Source of the DNA: Clostridiaceae bacterium
GTDB taxonomy: Bacteria; Bacillota; Clostridia; DSM-8532
Direction: 5' to 3'
NCBI GenBank assembly: GCA_012521615.1
Contig: JAAYMA010000036.1
Span: forward strand, 1 to 50,240
DNA: 50,240 nucleotides
The position numbers and the translations under genes are program-made. Every line of letters begins with the position of its first letter. Positions within the stretch are counted from its first letter, which is position 1. This document shows, one piece after another, positions 9,472-18,324 of this stretch. A model generated the notes under the pieces. That model saw nothing but the letters and a program-made list of their open reading frames with translations, did not search any database and was not told where the DNA came from.

Positions 9472-11079
9472 TTATTTAAAATTGTCAACCGCTGATCTCT
9501 CTATGACCAAGCCTTTTATGTACCGGTCCATAAATACGTCAAAGTCAGCAACATCATCAGAAACAGGCTGGACAGTTATTTTCCGGTTAACCTTAAACAC
9601 ATTGCTGTTAAGGAAATATTCCAATGTTTCTTTTTCAGATTTGTTTGCCATATATGAAGCAAGAATAGCAATTCCCCATGCCCCTCCTTCACCTGCTGTC
9701 TCCATAACACTTACAGGTACTCGTGTCGCTGCTGCCATTATTCTTTGTCCTGCCTCCCTGGTTTTGAAAAAACCGCCATGTCCTAATATTTCATCCACTT
9801 TTACCGACTCTTTCTCAAAAAGAATATTAAGTCCAATACGCAGAGCAGCTAACGAGGCGAATAAATGTGTCCTGAAAAAGTTAGCAAGGTTAAAATTGCT
9901 GTCCGGTTTCCGGATAAACATGGGACGACCCTCTTCAAAATTGGTAATATGCTCACCTGATATGTAGCCGTAAGATAACAGACCTCCGCAGTCCCGGTCA
10001 CCTTCCAGCGCCTTGCTCAGAAATGTATCATAGAGCTTTGCTTTGCTTACCTCAAATCCCAAAGCCTTTACTGCTTCACCGAACAAGCCTATCCATGCAT
10101 CATAATCTGAAGTGCAGTTATTGGAATGCACCATTGCCACCAGTTTTCCTGTGGGAGTAGTAACCAGATCAATTTCGGGATATGCTCCTGATAATTCCTT
10201 GTCAAGCACAATCATGGCAAAAACCGATGTACCCGCCGATACATTTCCGGTACGCTCCGCAATGCAATTTGTAGCTACCATACCGGTCCCCGCATCACCT
10301 TCGGGCGGGCACATGAAAATTCCTGGCTCAAGACGACCAGTTACATCCAAAAGCCGTACTCCTTCTGTAGTGAGTTCTCCTGCTTTTTCACCGGCTTCAA
10401 GAACTTCAGGCAGGATATCTTCCAGATTCCAGGGAATATTTTTATCACGAAGTATTTCATTGAATTGTTTCAGCATTTTTTTATTATAATTTTTATTATT
10501 TATATCTATAGGAAATACACCCGACGCATCATTAATGCCAAGGACTTTTTTACCTGTCAGTTTCCAATGTACATAGCCTGCCAAAGTAGTCATAAAGCTG
10601 ATTTCGGAGATATGCTCTTCATTTTTGAGAATGGCCTGATATAGATGTGCTATACTCCATCTTTGGGGTATGGGATAATTGAACAGTTCAGTCAGCTTCC
10701 CCGACGCCTCACCGGTAATGTTATTGCGCCATGTCCGGAATGGTGTCAGCAGTTTCCCATTTTTGTCGAAGACCATGTATCCATGCATCATGGCACTTAC
10801 GCCTATGGCTTTTGTGGTTTTAAGAACTACCCCGTATTCTTTTTCCACAGCATCGGCCATGTTCTTATAACTGTCCTGTACCCCTTTCCAAATATCCTCC
10901 AGGCTGTAGGTCCAGATTCCGTCAATATTCTCGTTTTCCCATTCATGGCTGCCCGAAGCTAATATTTCATGTTCGGGACCCACCAGAACTGTTTTAATTC
11001 GGGTTGACCCCAGTTCAATACCGATAGTTGTGTTGCCGTTAAGAATAGAATTTCTGACTGTATTAAGCTTGGTACACAC
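9472..11079 (-). CDS. FGGY-family carbohydrate kinase, probable ribulokinase
   Basis: A 535-residue FGGY kinase, expected to phosphorylate L-ribulose with ATP because it sits directly before araD and araA. The N-terminal ATP-binding signature [13 protein letters not shown] and the second-domain segment [20 protein letters not shown] are clear. This longer type differs from E. coli AraB and is the form common in Clostridia, where members are often labelled only FGGY kinase. I chose the GTG at 11079 because it lies just after a GGGGAGAGGGGA purine tract and begins close to the conserved domain. An in-frame extension to 11154 exists but adds a non-conserved tail. Xylulokinase is the main alternative, and context argues against it. 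Confidence 0.9.
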   Translation of the reverse strand: MCTKLNTVRNSILNGNTTIGIELGSTRIKTVLVGPEHEILASGSHEWENENIDGIWTYSLEDIWKGVQDSYKNMADAVEKEYGVVLKTTKAIGVSAMMHGYMVFDKNGKLLTPFRTWRNNITGEASGKLTELFNYPIPQRWSIAHLYQAILKNEEHISEISFMTTLAGYVHWKLTGKKVLGINDASGVFPIDINNKNYNKKMLKQFNEILRDKNIPWNLEDILPEVLEAGEKAGELTTEGVRLLDVTGRLEPGIFMCPPEGDAGTGMVATNCIAERTGNVSAGTSVFAMIVLDKELSGAYPEIDLVTTPTGKLVAMVHSNNCTSDYDAWIGLFGEAVKALGFEVSKAKLYDTFLSKALEGDRDCGGLLSYGYISGEHITNFEEGRPMFIRKPDSNFNLANFFRTHLFASLAALRIGLNILFEKESVKVDEILGHGGFFKTREAGQRIMAAATRVPVSVMETAGEGGAWGIAILASYMANKSEKETLEYFLNSNVFKVNRKITVQPVSDDVADFDVFMDRYIKGLVIERSAVDNFK

Positions 11080-11246
11080 TCCCCTCTCCCCTCTGCTCAA
11101 GTTTTTCCTTGCACGATCTCTTATGATTGATTCAGGAACTATTATTTCATGCACGGATTTTCTGGATAATCATTATCCTTGCATCTCTGATCTCAGTATG
11201 AAACGCGGTGAAATTATAGTGTGAGCTTTCTTGAAATGAACACACC

Positions 11247-12749
11247 TTATGGCATGGGTTTATTTTTTATCGATGGCATGTTGGGGGCATGCATCCTGAA
11301 TACGTCCAAGGACCATAAGGCATGTCCATTGAAGTCAAACAATGTCTGATCATCCCATTCGCTGCCTTCGCCATACTTCCAGCCTGCCCCTTCGACAGGT
11401 ATAAAAGCAGGTTCCCAGTAGAAAAAGCCTAATCCCTTTCCATTGGGAATTTTTTTCACAACAGAAGCGACAGCCTGAAGATTATTTGCCTGCCCCTGAA
11501 TGGTCGGAGGATACTCCGGAAGCAGTCTGGTGTAGGGTGTTGAAGTGGAATTAGGAGTGTCGTCCCCGTTTTCTTCAGTGTACGGATAGGCGGTTTCAAC
11601 AATTAATATGTCTTTATCATAGCGCTTGGCAAGGTCAAAGACATTATGACTGAAAACTGAGACAGGCCCATGCCAGATAGAATAATATGAAAGACCGATT
11701 ACATCAAATTCAACATTACGTTTTGTAAGATTATCAAAGAAGTAAACGCTTGCGGCATTGTCACCGCTGCGCTCTATATGGATAACTGTTCTTATGGAAC
11801 TTTTAACATCCTTTACAGCGCGCATACCACTTTTCAGCAGAATGCAAAACTTATCCCACTGACTGTCTGTATTAAACTCATCTGATATCTTTGCCACATC
11901 CCAAAGCATTCCGTTGCTAATCTCATTGCCAACCTGAACCATATCGGGAGTGGTGCCCTGATCTGCAAGTGATTTCACCACATCATAAGTAAAATCATAC
12001 AGTGCTTTTTCCAGTTCAGGAAAATCCAGACCCTCCCAGTCTTTGGGCATAGTCTGCTTTCCGGGGTCTGCCCACCAGTCGCTGTAATGAAAATCCAGCA
12101 GCAGTTTAAATCCCATCTCTTTAACGCGTCTGGCCATTTCCATCACATGAGCCTTATCGTTATAACCTGCCGGATCACTTAATGGAAGTCCGGGTTTGTT
12201 CCACAGTTTTAGGCGGATGTAATTAACACCGTGATCCTTTAAAATCTGAAGACAATCCTGTTCCCTGCCCTGTCTGTCATAAAATTTCCCGCCAAAATCC
12301 TCAATTTGCAGAAGATGGGATACATCCGCCCCGCAAATAAATTCAGCAGGCTGACCCTGAAAAATAGTTACATTGCTGATACCGCTTTGCTGTCCTTGAG
12401 GCAAGCCATCAACGAGAGTTATTCTGACATATCTGGCTCTGGAGTTGATGATGTGCCTGATATTATTGTCCTCGATGGCATATTCCAGAATATCGGATGC
12501 ATTAATCCAGTTCCTGTCATCAAACGACAGCTCCAGCTTATAACGGACTTTGTCTGCTCTGACCCATGTAACCAAAATCTCATTGATATATATTTCACTG
12601 CCTAAATCGATCTTCCACCAATGTCCCGGTGCATTGTCGGCGGGAGTCCAGTATGTATCAGGCCTCCCGTCAATGACGTTGTCAGGCATATGGCCAGGAT
12701 ACGATGAATCAGAACTTGTTGTTTTACCTATTGCAACATTATTATTCAT
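11247..12749 (-). CDS. Arabinogalactan endo-beta-1,4-galactanase (GH53) with N-terminal F5/8 type C domain
   Basis: A 500-residue enzyme with two domains. Residues about 5-140 form an F5/8 type C (discoidin-like) carbohydrate-binding module (NVAIGKTTSSD, then VIDGRPDTYWTP). From about 148 the GH53 barrel begins with CGADVSHLLQIEDFGGKFYD. The acid/base is the Glu of VQVGNEISNGM (near 276) and the nucleophile the Glu of LIVETAYPYT (near 384). It cuts beta-1,4-galactan. I chose the ATG at 12749 because AAGGTG lies six bases upstream; an upstream TTG start overlapping the previous gene is possible. Unlike most GH53 enzymes, no signal peptide or hydrophobic N-terminus is present, so it looks cytoplasmic and would act on imported galacto-oligosaccharides. 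Confidence 0.93.
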   Translation of the reverse strand: MNNNVAIGKTTSSDSSYPGHMPDNVIDGRPDTYWTPADNAPGHWWKIDLGSEIYINEILVTWVRADKVRYKLELSFDDRNWINASDILEYAIEDNNIRHIINSRARYVRITLVDGLPQGQQSGISNVTIFQGQPAEFICGADVSHLLQIEDFGGKFYDRQGREQDCLQILKDHGVNYIRLKLWNKPGLPLSDPAGYNDKAHVMEMARRVKEMGFKLLLDFHYSDWWADPGKQTMPKDWEGLDFPELEKALYDFTYDVVKSLADQGTTPDMVQVGNEISNGMLWDVAKISDEFNTDSQWDKFCILLKSGMRAVKDVKSSIRTVIHIERSGDNAASVYFFDNLTKRNVEFDVIGLSYYSIWHGPVSVFSHNVFDLAKRYDKDILIVETAYPYTEENGDDTPNSTSTPYTRLLPEYPPTIQGQANNLQAVASVVKKIPNGKGLGFFYWEPAFIPVEGAGWKYGEGSEWDDQTLFDFNGHALWSLDVFRMHAPNMPSIKNKPMP

Positions 12750-12772
12750 ACAGTCACCTTTTTCATGAATAG

Positions 12773-12985
12773 TCAATCAAAATCAGTTATTCTTTCCATC
12801 ATTGCCTTATACCTGAATTTGGCCATTTCATTGAGTTTCAACACTTCTTCCTCAGTGCCTGTAAATGGACATCTGAGACAGTAGTATTCCTTTTTTTCCT
12901 TGTCGTAGAACATATCAATGTCCAATTCTCTGATAAAGCAGGCAGGACATCTGTAGTTTAATCTACCTTTTCCAGCTTGAGGCAT
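12773..12985 (-). CDS. Small Cys4 (zinc-ribbon-like) protein of unknown function
   Basis: A 70-residue soluble protein with two CxxC pairs, YRCPACF near residue 12 and YYCLRCPF near residue 35. That is the spacing of a zinc ribbon. The remaining C-terminal third is charged and probably helical. A GGAG ribosome binding site eight bases before its ATG and a 28-bp overlap with the end of the 611-residue gene suggest translational coupling to it. Its own stop is only 24 bp before the GH53 start. I do not recognise the family. The tight linkage suggests a partner or accessory of the preceding enzyme, but this is inference. Possible roles are metal delivery or nucleic-acid binding. Confidence 0.72.
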   Translation of the reverse strand: MPQAGKGRLNYRCPACFIRELDIDMFYDKEKKEYYCLRCPFTGTEEEVLKLNEMAKFRYKAMMERITDFD

Positions 12986-14793
12986 GTAATCATCTCCTCG
13001 TTATTTGATAGTTCAGTGTTCAGACCAAGGGTAAACATGGGTGAAAATGCGTAACCCTCCCTGAAATAACCTTCGAATGTTCCTTTTACAGGATATACTG
13101 TCATCTTAGTTTTAACCTGGGGTACCACTGCTTCAACAGCAGCCGCGTCCTTGACAGATTCCTCACGGCATTTATATGCATACACTATTTCTTTTTCCTC
13201 TTCTTTGCCCCTGCATCTTAAAACAATGCCATTCATGTCTTCAGGGTATTCAGTGGTGCCATAGCATGCCGTAATATATTCATTTATATGTACCTTGGCA
13301 TCCGGATTGCTCATATCTGTGATTATCCTTGAAATTTTAATCTCACTTGAACCTTCGCTGAATATAAACCTGGTGGTCACTTTGAAGGTAAGATCACTGA
13401 ATTCAATATCAACAGGATCCAAAGTCAATATTCTGTCATTTCCTTCTTCGGAGAATTTGGCTTTGGTACGGCAAAGACAAAGATCAGCCTCTTCTCCCTT
13501 ATAACTTACCTTACAGCTCTTTATACTGCCTTCTCCTGCATAGTGAGTGAAATAGCCGGCTCTGTACATGGATTGTACAAGGAATGGATATGATGCATCA
13601 TGAACATTTCCGGTTCCTATGCCCACAGGAATCTCCAGCTTGGCTGCATATGGTCTCAGATCCACAATGGCACCGCCCTGATTCATGTCCACGCAGGTAC
13701 GGTAATATGGATCGCAATACCAGAACAGCTGTTTTTCTGAACCATACAGGATATCCTTCCACAGAGCACATTCAGGCTGGGTGTAGGTTTTATTGGCTCT
13801 GTACCAGTCAGCAAATTCTGCCATGGTCATATCGACAAGTTCACCTTTATCCCTGAGTTCAGCATAATATGCCATACAGTCTCTGTAACTCTGAACAAGA
13901 AGTTCATAAGGTGCTTCCCAGCGACCGGCCTTGTTCATCCAGCCCGGTCCGACAAACATCATATTGTAGGCATAGCCCCGATTGTATTTCGCAAGATGTC
14001 TGTACTGATCAATAAGATTGTAAAGATAAGGATATTTTCCGTCCTTGTAAATCATTCCCCTCAGCACATTCTGCGGATGTGTACCGAAATTGGAACCATT
14101 ACCGTCAAAACATGCAAGAAGATCACGGGAAAGATGAGGTATTGCAACAATACCGCTGTCTTCCTCTTCGTTTGTTGCAGGAGCATGTGAATTGGCTTTT
14201 GATGGAATCCATGGATTCCAGGGACCTCCATCCATGAATGTATACCATGAATTGTTGCATGTTCTGTAGGCCTTCGGTCCTTCCTCCCAACAGGTTGCCA
14301 CTGCACATTTAACTGATGGATATTCTTGCTTGATAAAATTAATCAGTTCGGCATCCATATAGTAGGAACCTGTTGATTGGGGATAAAATCCGAAAATGTC
14401 GTGGAATTTTTCGAATACGTCCCTGACAATGGCTTTCTTGTCCTCCATTGAGAACATCCAGATACAAAAATCCTTTGTCTTGTACTTTTCTCTGAACTCT
14501 TTGCAGGGAAGCCCCAGAAGTGTAAGAGATATTTCGTCGCCGTATTTTTCATGATGTTCCTTGGCAAGACTGATAGCTTCATCATTGAAAAGACTTGAAT
14601 AAGTCATCTGAATTGTGGTTTTTAACCCGTGCTGGTGTGCGATTTCCTGCTGCAGCTTGAAAATGTCAAGAGATTCAGTCAAAAGTTCTTTTCTTCCGAT
14701 GTCTTCTTTTTTGCCCTGGCCCGTTACTTTCTCGGCATACTCCGGAACCATTTCAGGCCGGTGAAGAATGTTCAGAATAAATGTATCCTTCAT
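12958..14793 (-). CDS. Uncharacterised large protein, possible carbohydrate-active enzyme
   Basis: A 611-residue soluble protein I do not recognise with confidence. The N-terminal half (about 1-330) begins FILNILHRPEMVPEY and alternates helix and strand in the manner of GH57/GH38 or polysaccharide-deacetylase barrels, with conserved-looking acidic and aromatic patches (YYMDAELI, ATCWEEGP, FMDGGPWNPW, FVGPGWMN). The C-terminal part (about 380-611) is beta-rich and resembles a mutarotase-like sandwich. DUF3863/DUF3864 is one family to compare. The ATG at 14793 has an AAAGGAGG ribosome binding site, so the 14-codon upstream extension is unlikely. It opens the galactan/arabinose run and is divergent from an AraC regulator, which implies a role in arabinogalactan use. 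The function is not known. Confidence 0.8.
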   Translation of the reverse strand: MKDTFILNILHRPEMVPEYAEKVTGQGKKEDIGRKELLTESLDIFKLQQEIAHQHGLKTTIQMTYSSLFNDEAISLAKEHHEKYGDEISLTLLGLPCKEFREKYKTKDFCIWMFSMEDKKAIVRDVFEKFHDIFGFYPQSTGSYYMDAELINFIKQEYPSVKCAVATCWEEGPKAYRTCNNSWYTFMDGGPWNPWIPSKANSHAPATNEEEDSGIVAIPHLSRDLLACFDGNGSNFGTHPQNVLRGMIYKDGKYPYLYNLIDQYRHLAKYNRGYAYNMMFVGPGWMNKAGRWEAPYELLVQSYRDCMAYYAELRDKGELVDMTMAEFADWYRANKTYTQPECALWKDILYGSEKQLFWYCDPYYRTCVDMNQGGAIVDLRPYAAKLEIPVGIGTGNVHDASYPFLVQSMYRAGYFTHYAGEGSIKSCKVSYKGEEADLCLCRTKAKFSEEGNDRILTLDPVDIEFSDLTFKVTTRFIFSEGSSEIKISRIITDMSNPDAKVHINEYITACYGTTEYPEDMNGIVLRCRGKEEEKEIVYAYKCREESVKDAAAVEAVVPQVKTKMTVYPVKGTFEGYFREGYAFSPMFTLGLNTELSNNEEMITCLKLEKVD

Positions 14794-14941
14794 CTTATCC
14801 TCCTTTGACAGTGTTTTATTTTCAGAATCAATCAATCTGATGTGTGGTCTGTACAGTGATGTTATTTAATCATTTTAAACAATATCGACTTTTCTCTGAT
14901 CAATAATTTGAAACTCCTGATAATTACATTATACATATCTC

Positions 14942-14970
14942 TTGAAAATGATTCCATAATATTATATTAT
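14942..14970 (+). promoter_or_regulatory. Sigma-A-type promoter for the AraC regulator at 15003
   Basis: TTGAAA at 14942-14947 and TATTAT at 14965-14970 are separated by exactly 17 bases, a near-consensus housekeeping promoter about 30 bp before the start codon. The opposite-strand promoter for the 611-residue protein must lie in the same 208-bp gap but is not clear. Confidence 0.5.
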
Positions 14971-15002
14971 ACTTTATATAAATATTTTAAACTGGTGATA
15001 CT

Positions 15003-15836
15003 ATGAACAATTATCTCTTTCCGGTAATAACCTACGAAAACACCCTGCCATTTTATGTCAAAGGAGTAGGAGGTCTGGAGAATCAGGAACACATTATACG
15101 CCCCAATGGTTATCATGACTTTCAATGGCTTCATTGTGTAAAAGGAAAGGGAAAACTCATTATTAACAATAAGGAATTTTTTATTCCAAGAAATTCAGGT
15201 TTTTTCATGTACCCTGGTGTTCCCCATCAGTATTTTGCAGTGGAAGAACCATGGGAAACCCATTGGGTTGTGTTTGGTGGTTATGGAGTTGTGCCTCTGC
15301 TAAATGCACTGGGTTTTTCACAATACAATGTATTCAGGTTAAATGATATAAGGCCTTTGGACAATCTCATCAATGATATTTATATCCTGTCTCAGTCTAA
15401 AAATCTGCTTTCCGGTTATCGTTGCTCCGCCAAACTTTATAATCTTCTGATTGAATTGAAAGTCCAGACACAAGAAAGTCTGGATACGGCAAATGTATCC
15501 AGGTATAACAAACTGCGTCCCGTACTTGATTATATAGATAACAACTATATGAATAACCCCACGATGGATGAGCTTGCATCGCTCATCAATGTCTCCCCTC
15601 AATATTTTTGCAGAATTTTCAATAACGTACTTGGGATACGTCCGTTTACCTATCTGAATCTGATAAAGCTGCGGAATGCCAAAGAACTCCTTATCAAACA
15701 TCCTGAAATGCAGATAAAAGAAGTAGCCAGTAAGGTTGGCTACAACGACGTAAGCTACTTTTGTGCGGTATTTAAAAAACATGAGGGCGTTACTCCCATG
15801 GAATTCAAAATTAACTCTGCATTCCATATTACTTGA
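15003..15836 (+). CDS. AraC family transcriptional regulator (module 2)
   Basis: A 277-residue AraC-type regulator. Residues about 25-110 form a cupin domain (HDFQWLHCVKGKGKLIINN, then YPGVPHQYFAVEEPWETHW). Residues about 175-277 carry the double helix-turn-helix, including MDELASLINVSPQYFCRIF and IKEVASKVGYNDVSYFCAVF. It is divergent from the six-gene galactan/arabinose run and likely activates it in response to a sugar such as arabinose or a galacto-oligosaccharide; the effector is inferred. It converges with the downstream GH2 gene, separated by 55 bp with no clear terminator. Confidence 0.93.
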   Translation: MNNYLFPVITYENTLPFYVKGVGGLENQEHIIRPNGYHDFQWLHCVKGKGKLIINNKEFFIPRNSGFFMYPGVPHQYFAVEEPWETHWVVFGGYGVVPLLNALGFSQYNVFRLNDIRPLDNLINDIYILSQSKNLLSGYRCSAKLYNLLIELKVQTQESLDTANVSRYNKLRPVLDYIDNNYMNNPTMDELASLINVSPQYFCRIFNNVLGIRPFTYLNLIKLRNAKELLIKHPEMQIKEVASKVGYNDVSYFCAVFKKHEGVTPMEFKINSAFHIT

Positions 15837-15891
15837 CCGGGATTATCAACACTTGACTCAATATATTAATATGATCCGATTCTCAAAACGA

Positions 15892-18276
15892 CTATTCTGC
15901 CCTGAGGCTAACAACTGCTTCCTTCATACCTTCAGAAGAAAGCGTTACTCTTATGTCACCCTTACCTTCAGCCTTAATCATTGCCAAAAGTCTTCCGGCA
16001 AGCATTTTACGGGAAGGTGAGCTGTACAGCGCATGATCAAACAGATCTCCTGAATCCATTCCAACAAGGCGGGCAGGTCCTTCCACCTCACAGTGCACAA
16101 CCGGACCTGCATCAGGAACAAACAGCCCGCTTTGGTCTACAGCCATAATCTCTATATGGGAAACCCCGTCCACTCTGATTACCCCTCTGTCGGCTTCTGT
16201 CTTTAAAGCTACCGGCTTACCGGTTGTTGTGACTACAGTTTCAGCAACAATCTTCCTGTCTATATAGCCGACTGCTTTAAGTTCACCCGGTTCATAGGGA
16301 ACATCCCATACAAGATGCAGATCATGGGTTGTATAGTTCCGCCTCTTTCTGTCGTTCCAGACATGTCTGCTACCATAATTGGGACATTGATAACCCCTGG
16401 TCCCGACCAGACGACCGTTGATATAAAGCTCTACCTCTTCACAGTTGGTATAGGCCACGACCTGTTTGAACACCCCCTCATCTCCTTCCCAGTTCCAGTG
16501 TGGCATAAGATGTAGGGTTATTTCGTCCTGGTTCCAGATACTCTTGAAGTAATAATATGTATCTTTAGGAAAACCTGCGGTGTCTATCGGTCCGGTCAAT
16601 GCGCCCCGGCTGGGCCACATAGCCTCACCCAAATAATCTATGCCGGTCCACAGATAATCTCCAGCTACGAAATCACGGCTTACAGTGTACCGCCAGAGCC
16701 ACTCATGACTTAGGGTCGCAGCAATATAATTTCTTTCAGGACGATAATCTCCGCGGAATGAACTCCAGGCCGAAGGATTTTCTGATCCGCAGAAGCGGCG
16801 CTCCGGAAACAGATTCCTGTCTTCTTCATACAAAGTTTCAGCCCTTTCACGCCAGCGGGCGACATAATTATAGCCCACCACATCCAGTTCATTTTCAAAC
16901 TCACGATATGCCTCAGCAGTAGTGCCTGATGCGATATTATCACATCCGCAGGTGACCATGCGGCTCGGATCCTCACGGCGGCATATATTTCGAAGAAGTT
17001 TCAATATTTCAATGCCGCTTTTGGACGACTGCTCAGGTATTTCATTACCGATGCTCCAAAGAATGACCGAAGGATGATTGCGATCGCGGCGTACCATTGA
17101 GATTAAGTCTTTCTCCGCATCCTGACTGAAGAACTGGGAATAGCCATATGCAAATTCTTCAGTGTAATAATTTCGCAGTTTATGCTTAGTCAAAAGCCAT
17201 TCGTCAAAAGCTTCATCCATTACAAGAAAACCTAACTCGTCGCAGAGATCCAAAAATTCCGGCGAAGGCGGGTTATGGGCACAGCGGATACCGTTGCAAC
17301 CCATGTTCTTTAAAGCACGCAGTCTTCTTTCCCACGTCTCTTTATAGCCCACGGCGCCTGTCAGACCGCAGTCATGATGAAGACACATGCCTTTGATTTT
17401 TACAGGCTTGCCGTTTAGAAGAAAACCTTTGTCACAGTCAAATGTGGCAGTGCGGATTCCTATGCTTGTTGACAGGGTATCTACAGGCTTTCCGTCCACA
17501 ACAACAGTGCTTTCGAGAGTATACATATATGGATCGGAATCGGTCCAAAGACGAGGGCTTTGTATTGTGGGAGTTACCATTGCAATTCCTTTGCTTCCCG
17601 GTTTCAATGACAACGGAGCTCCCGAATAACTTACCTGTTTTCCCTCATGATCATAAATCCGATGTATGACCCCTGCATTAACAGGTACATCGCTCTCATT
17701 TACTACTTCGGCACGAATTTCGAGAAGAGCGCTGTCAAGATTCTCATGAAGCCGGCTGGTAAAGCAAAAAACACCCCACTGTTCAAAATGAACCTTTTCA
17801 TATATATCAAGCCAGACATTGCGGTAAATGCCCGAACCTGAATACCAGCGGGAATTAGGCTGCAAAGAATTGTTAACTCTGACAGCAATGACATTGTCAC
17901 CCTCTTGAAGGTGTTCGGTCATGTCAACTGAGAAAGAAGTATAGCCATACCCGCATCCTCCTATTAATTTACCGTTAAGATAAACAGAGGAATCCATATA
18001 AATACCGTCAAACATCAGTGATACTTGTTTATCTTTCATTTCTTCAGTATAGCTGAAATGTTTCCGATACCAGCCAATACCTGTCAGAACATAACCACCG
18101 CCCCTGCCGGATGGATGATTTTCGTCAACGGGGTGCTCAATGCTCCAGTCATGTGGAACATCAAGCCGGCGCCATTGTCGATCGTCCAGTTCCGGTTTAC
18201 TATATTCGGGATGATCTCCATGCAGAAACAGCCAGTCATAATTAAAACAAATGCGTTTTCGTAAATAATTTCCCAT
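15892..18276 (-). CDS. GH2 beta-galactosidase, short DUF4982-type
   Basis: A 794-residue GH2 enzyme. It begins with the family pattern FNYDWLFLHGD and VPHDWSIEHPV, followed by a jelly-roll sugar-binding domain, an Ig-like domain, and a TIM barrel with KGMCLHHDCG. The acid/base is the Glu of WSIGNEIPEQ near residue 410 and the nucleophile the Glu of FCGSENPS near 497. The C-terminus (HLMPHWNWEGDEG onward) matches the DUF4982 and Ig-like ending common in bacterial GH2 beta-galactosidases. The ATG at 18276 has a GGGGG ribosome binding site seven bases upstream; the 11-codon in-frame extension has none. No signal peptide is seen. It lies 48 bp after the GH35 gene and is probably co-transcribed with it. 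The substrate is probably beta-galactosides. Confidence 0.92.
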   Translation of the reverse strand: MGNYLRKRICFNYDWLFLHGDHPEYSKPELDDRQWRRLDVPHDWSIEHPVDENHPSGRGGGYVLTGIGWYRKHFSYTEEMKDKQVSLMFDGIYMDSSVYLNGKLIGGCGYGYTSFSVDMTEHLQEGDNVIAVRVNNSLQPNSRWYSGSGIYRNVWLDIYEKVHFEQWGVFCFTSRLHENLDSALLEIRAEVVNESDVPVNAGVIHRIYDHEGKQVSYSGAPLSLKPGSKGIAMVTPTIQSPRLWTDSDPYMYTLESTVVVDGKPVDTLSTSIGIRTATFDCDKGFLLNGKPVKIKGMCLHHDCGLTGAVGYKETWERRLRALKNMGCNGIRCAHNPPSPEFLDLCDELGFLVMDEAFDEWLLTKHKLRNYYTEEFAYGYSQFFSQDAEKDLISMVRRDRNHPSVILWSIGNEIPEQSSKSGIEILKLLRNICRREDPSRMVTCGCDNIASGTTAEAYREFENELDVVGYNYVARWRERAETLYEEDRNLFPERRFCGSENPSAWSSFRGDYRPERNYIAATLSHEWLWRYTVSRDFVAGDYLWTGIDYLGEAMWPSRGALTGPIDTAGFPKDTYYYFKSIWNQDEITLHLMPHWNWEGDEGVFKQVVAYTNCEEVELYINGRLVGTRGYQCPNYGSRHVWNDRKRRNYTTHDLHLVWDVPYEPGELKAVGYIDRKIVAETVVTTTGKPVALKTEADRGVIRVDGVSHIEIMAVDQSGLFVPDAGPVVHCEVEGPARLVGMDSGDLFDHALYSSPSRKMLAGRLLAMIKAEGKGDIRVTLSSEGMKEAVVSLRAE

Positions 18277-18324
18277 AATATACCCCCGTCCTAATAAATA
18301 ACAGTTCAAGTTTTTTCCGATTCC

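Noticed and set aside
15339-15827. A 162-codon open frame antisense to the second AraC gene.
   Set aside because: It has no family features or ribosome binding site and lies wholly opposite a clear regulator gene; it is a coding shadow.
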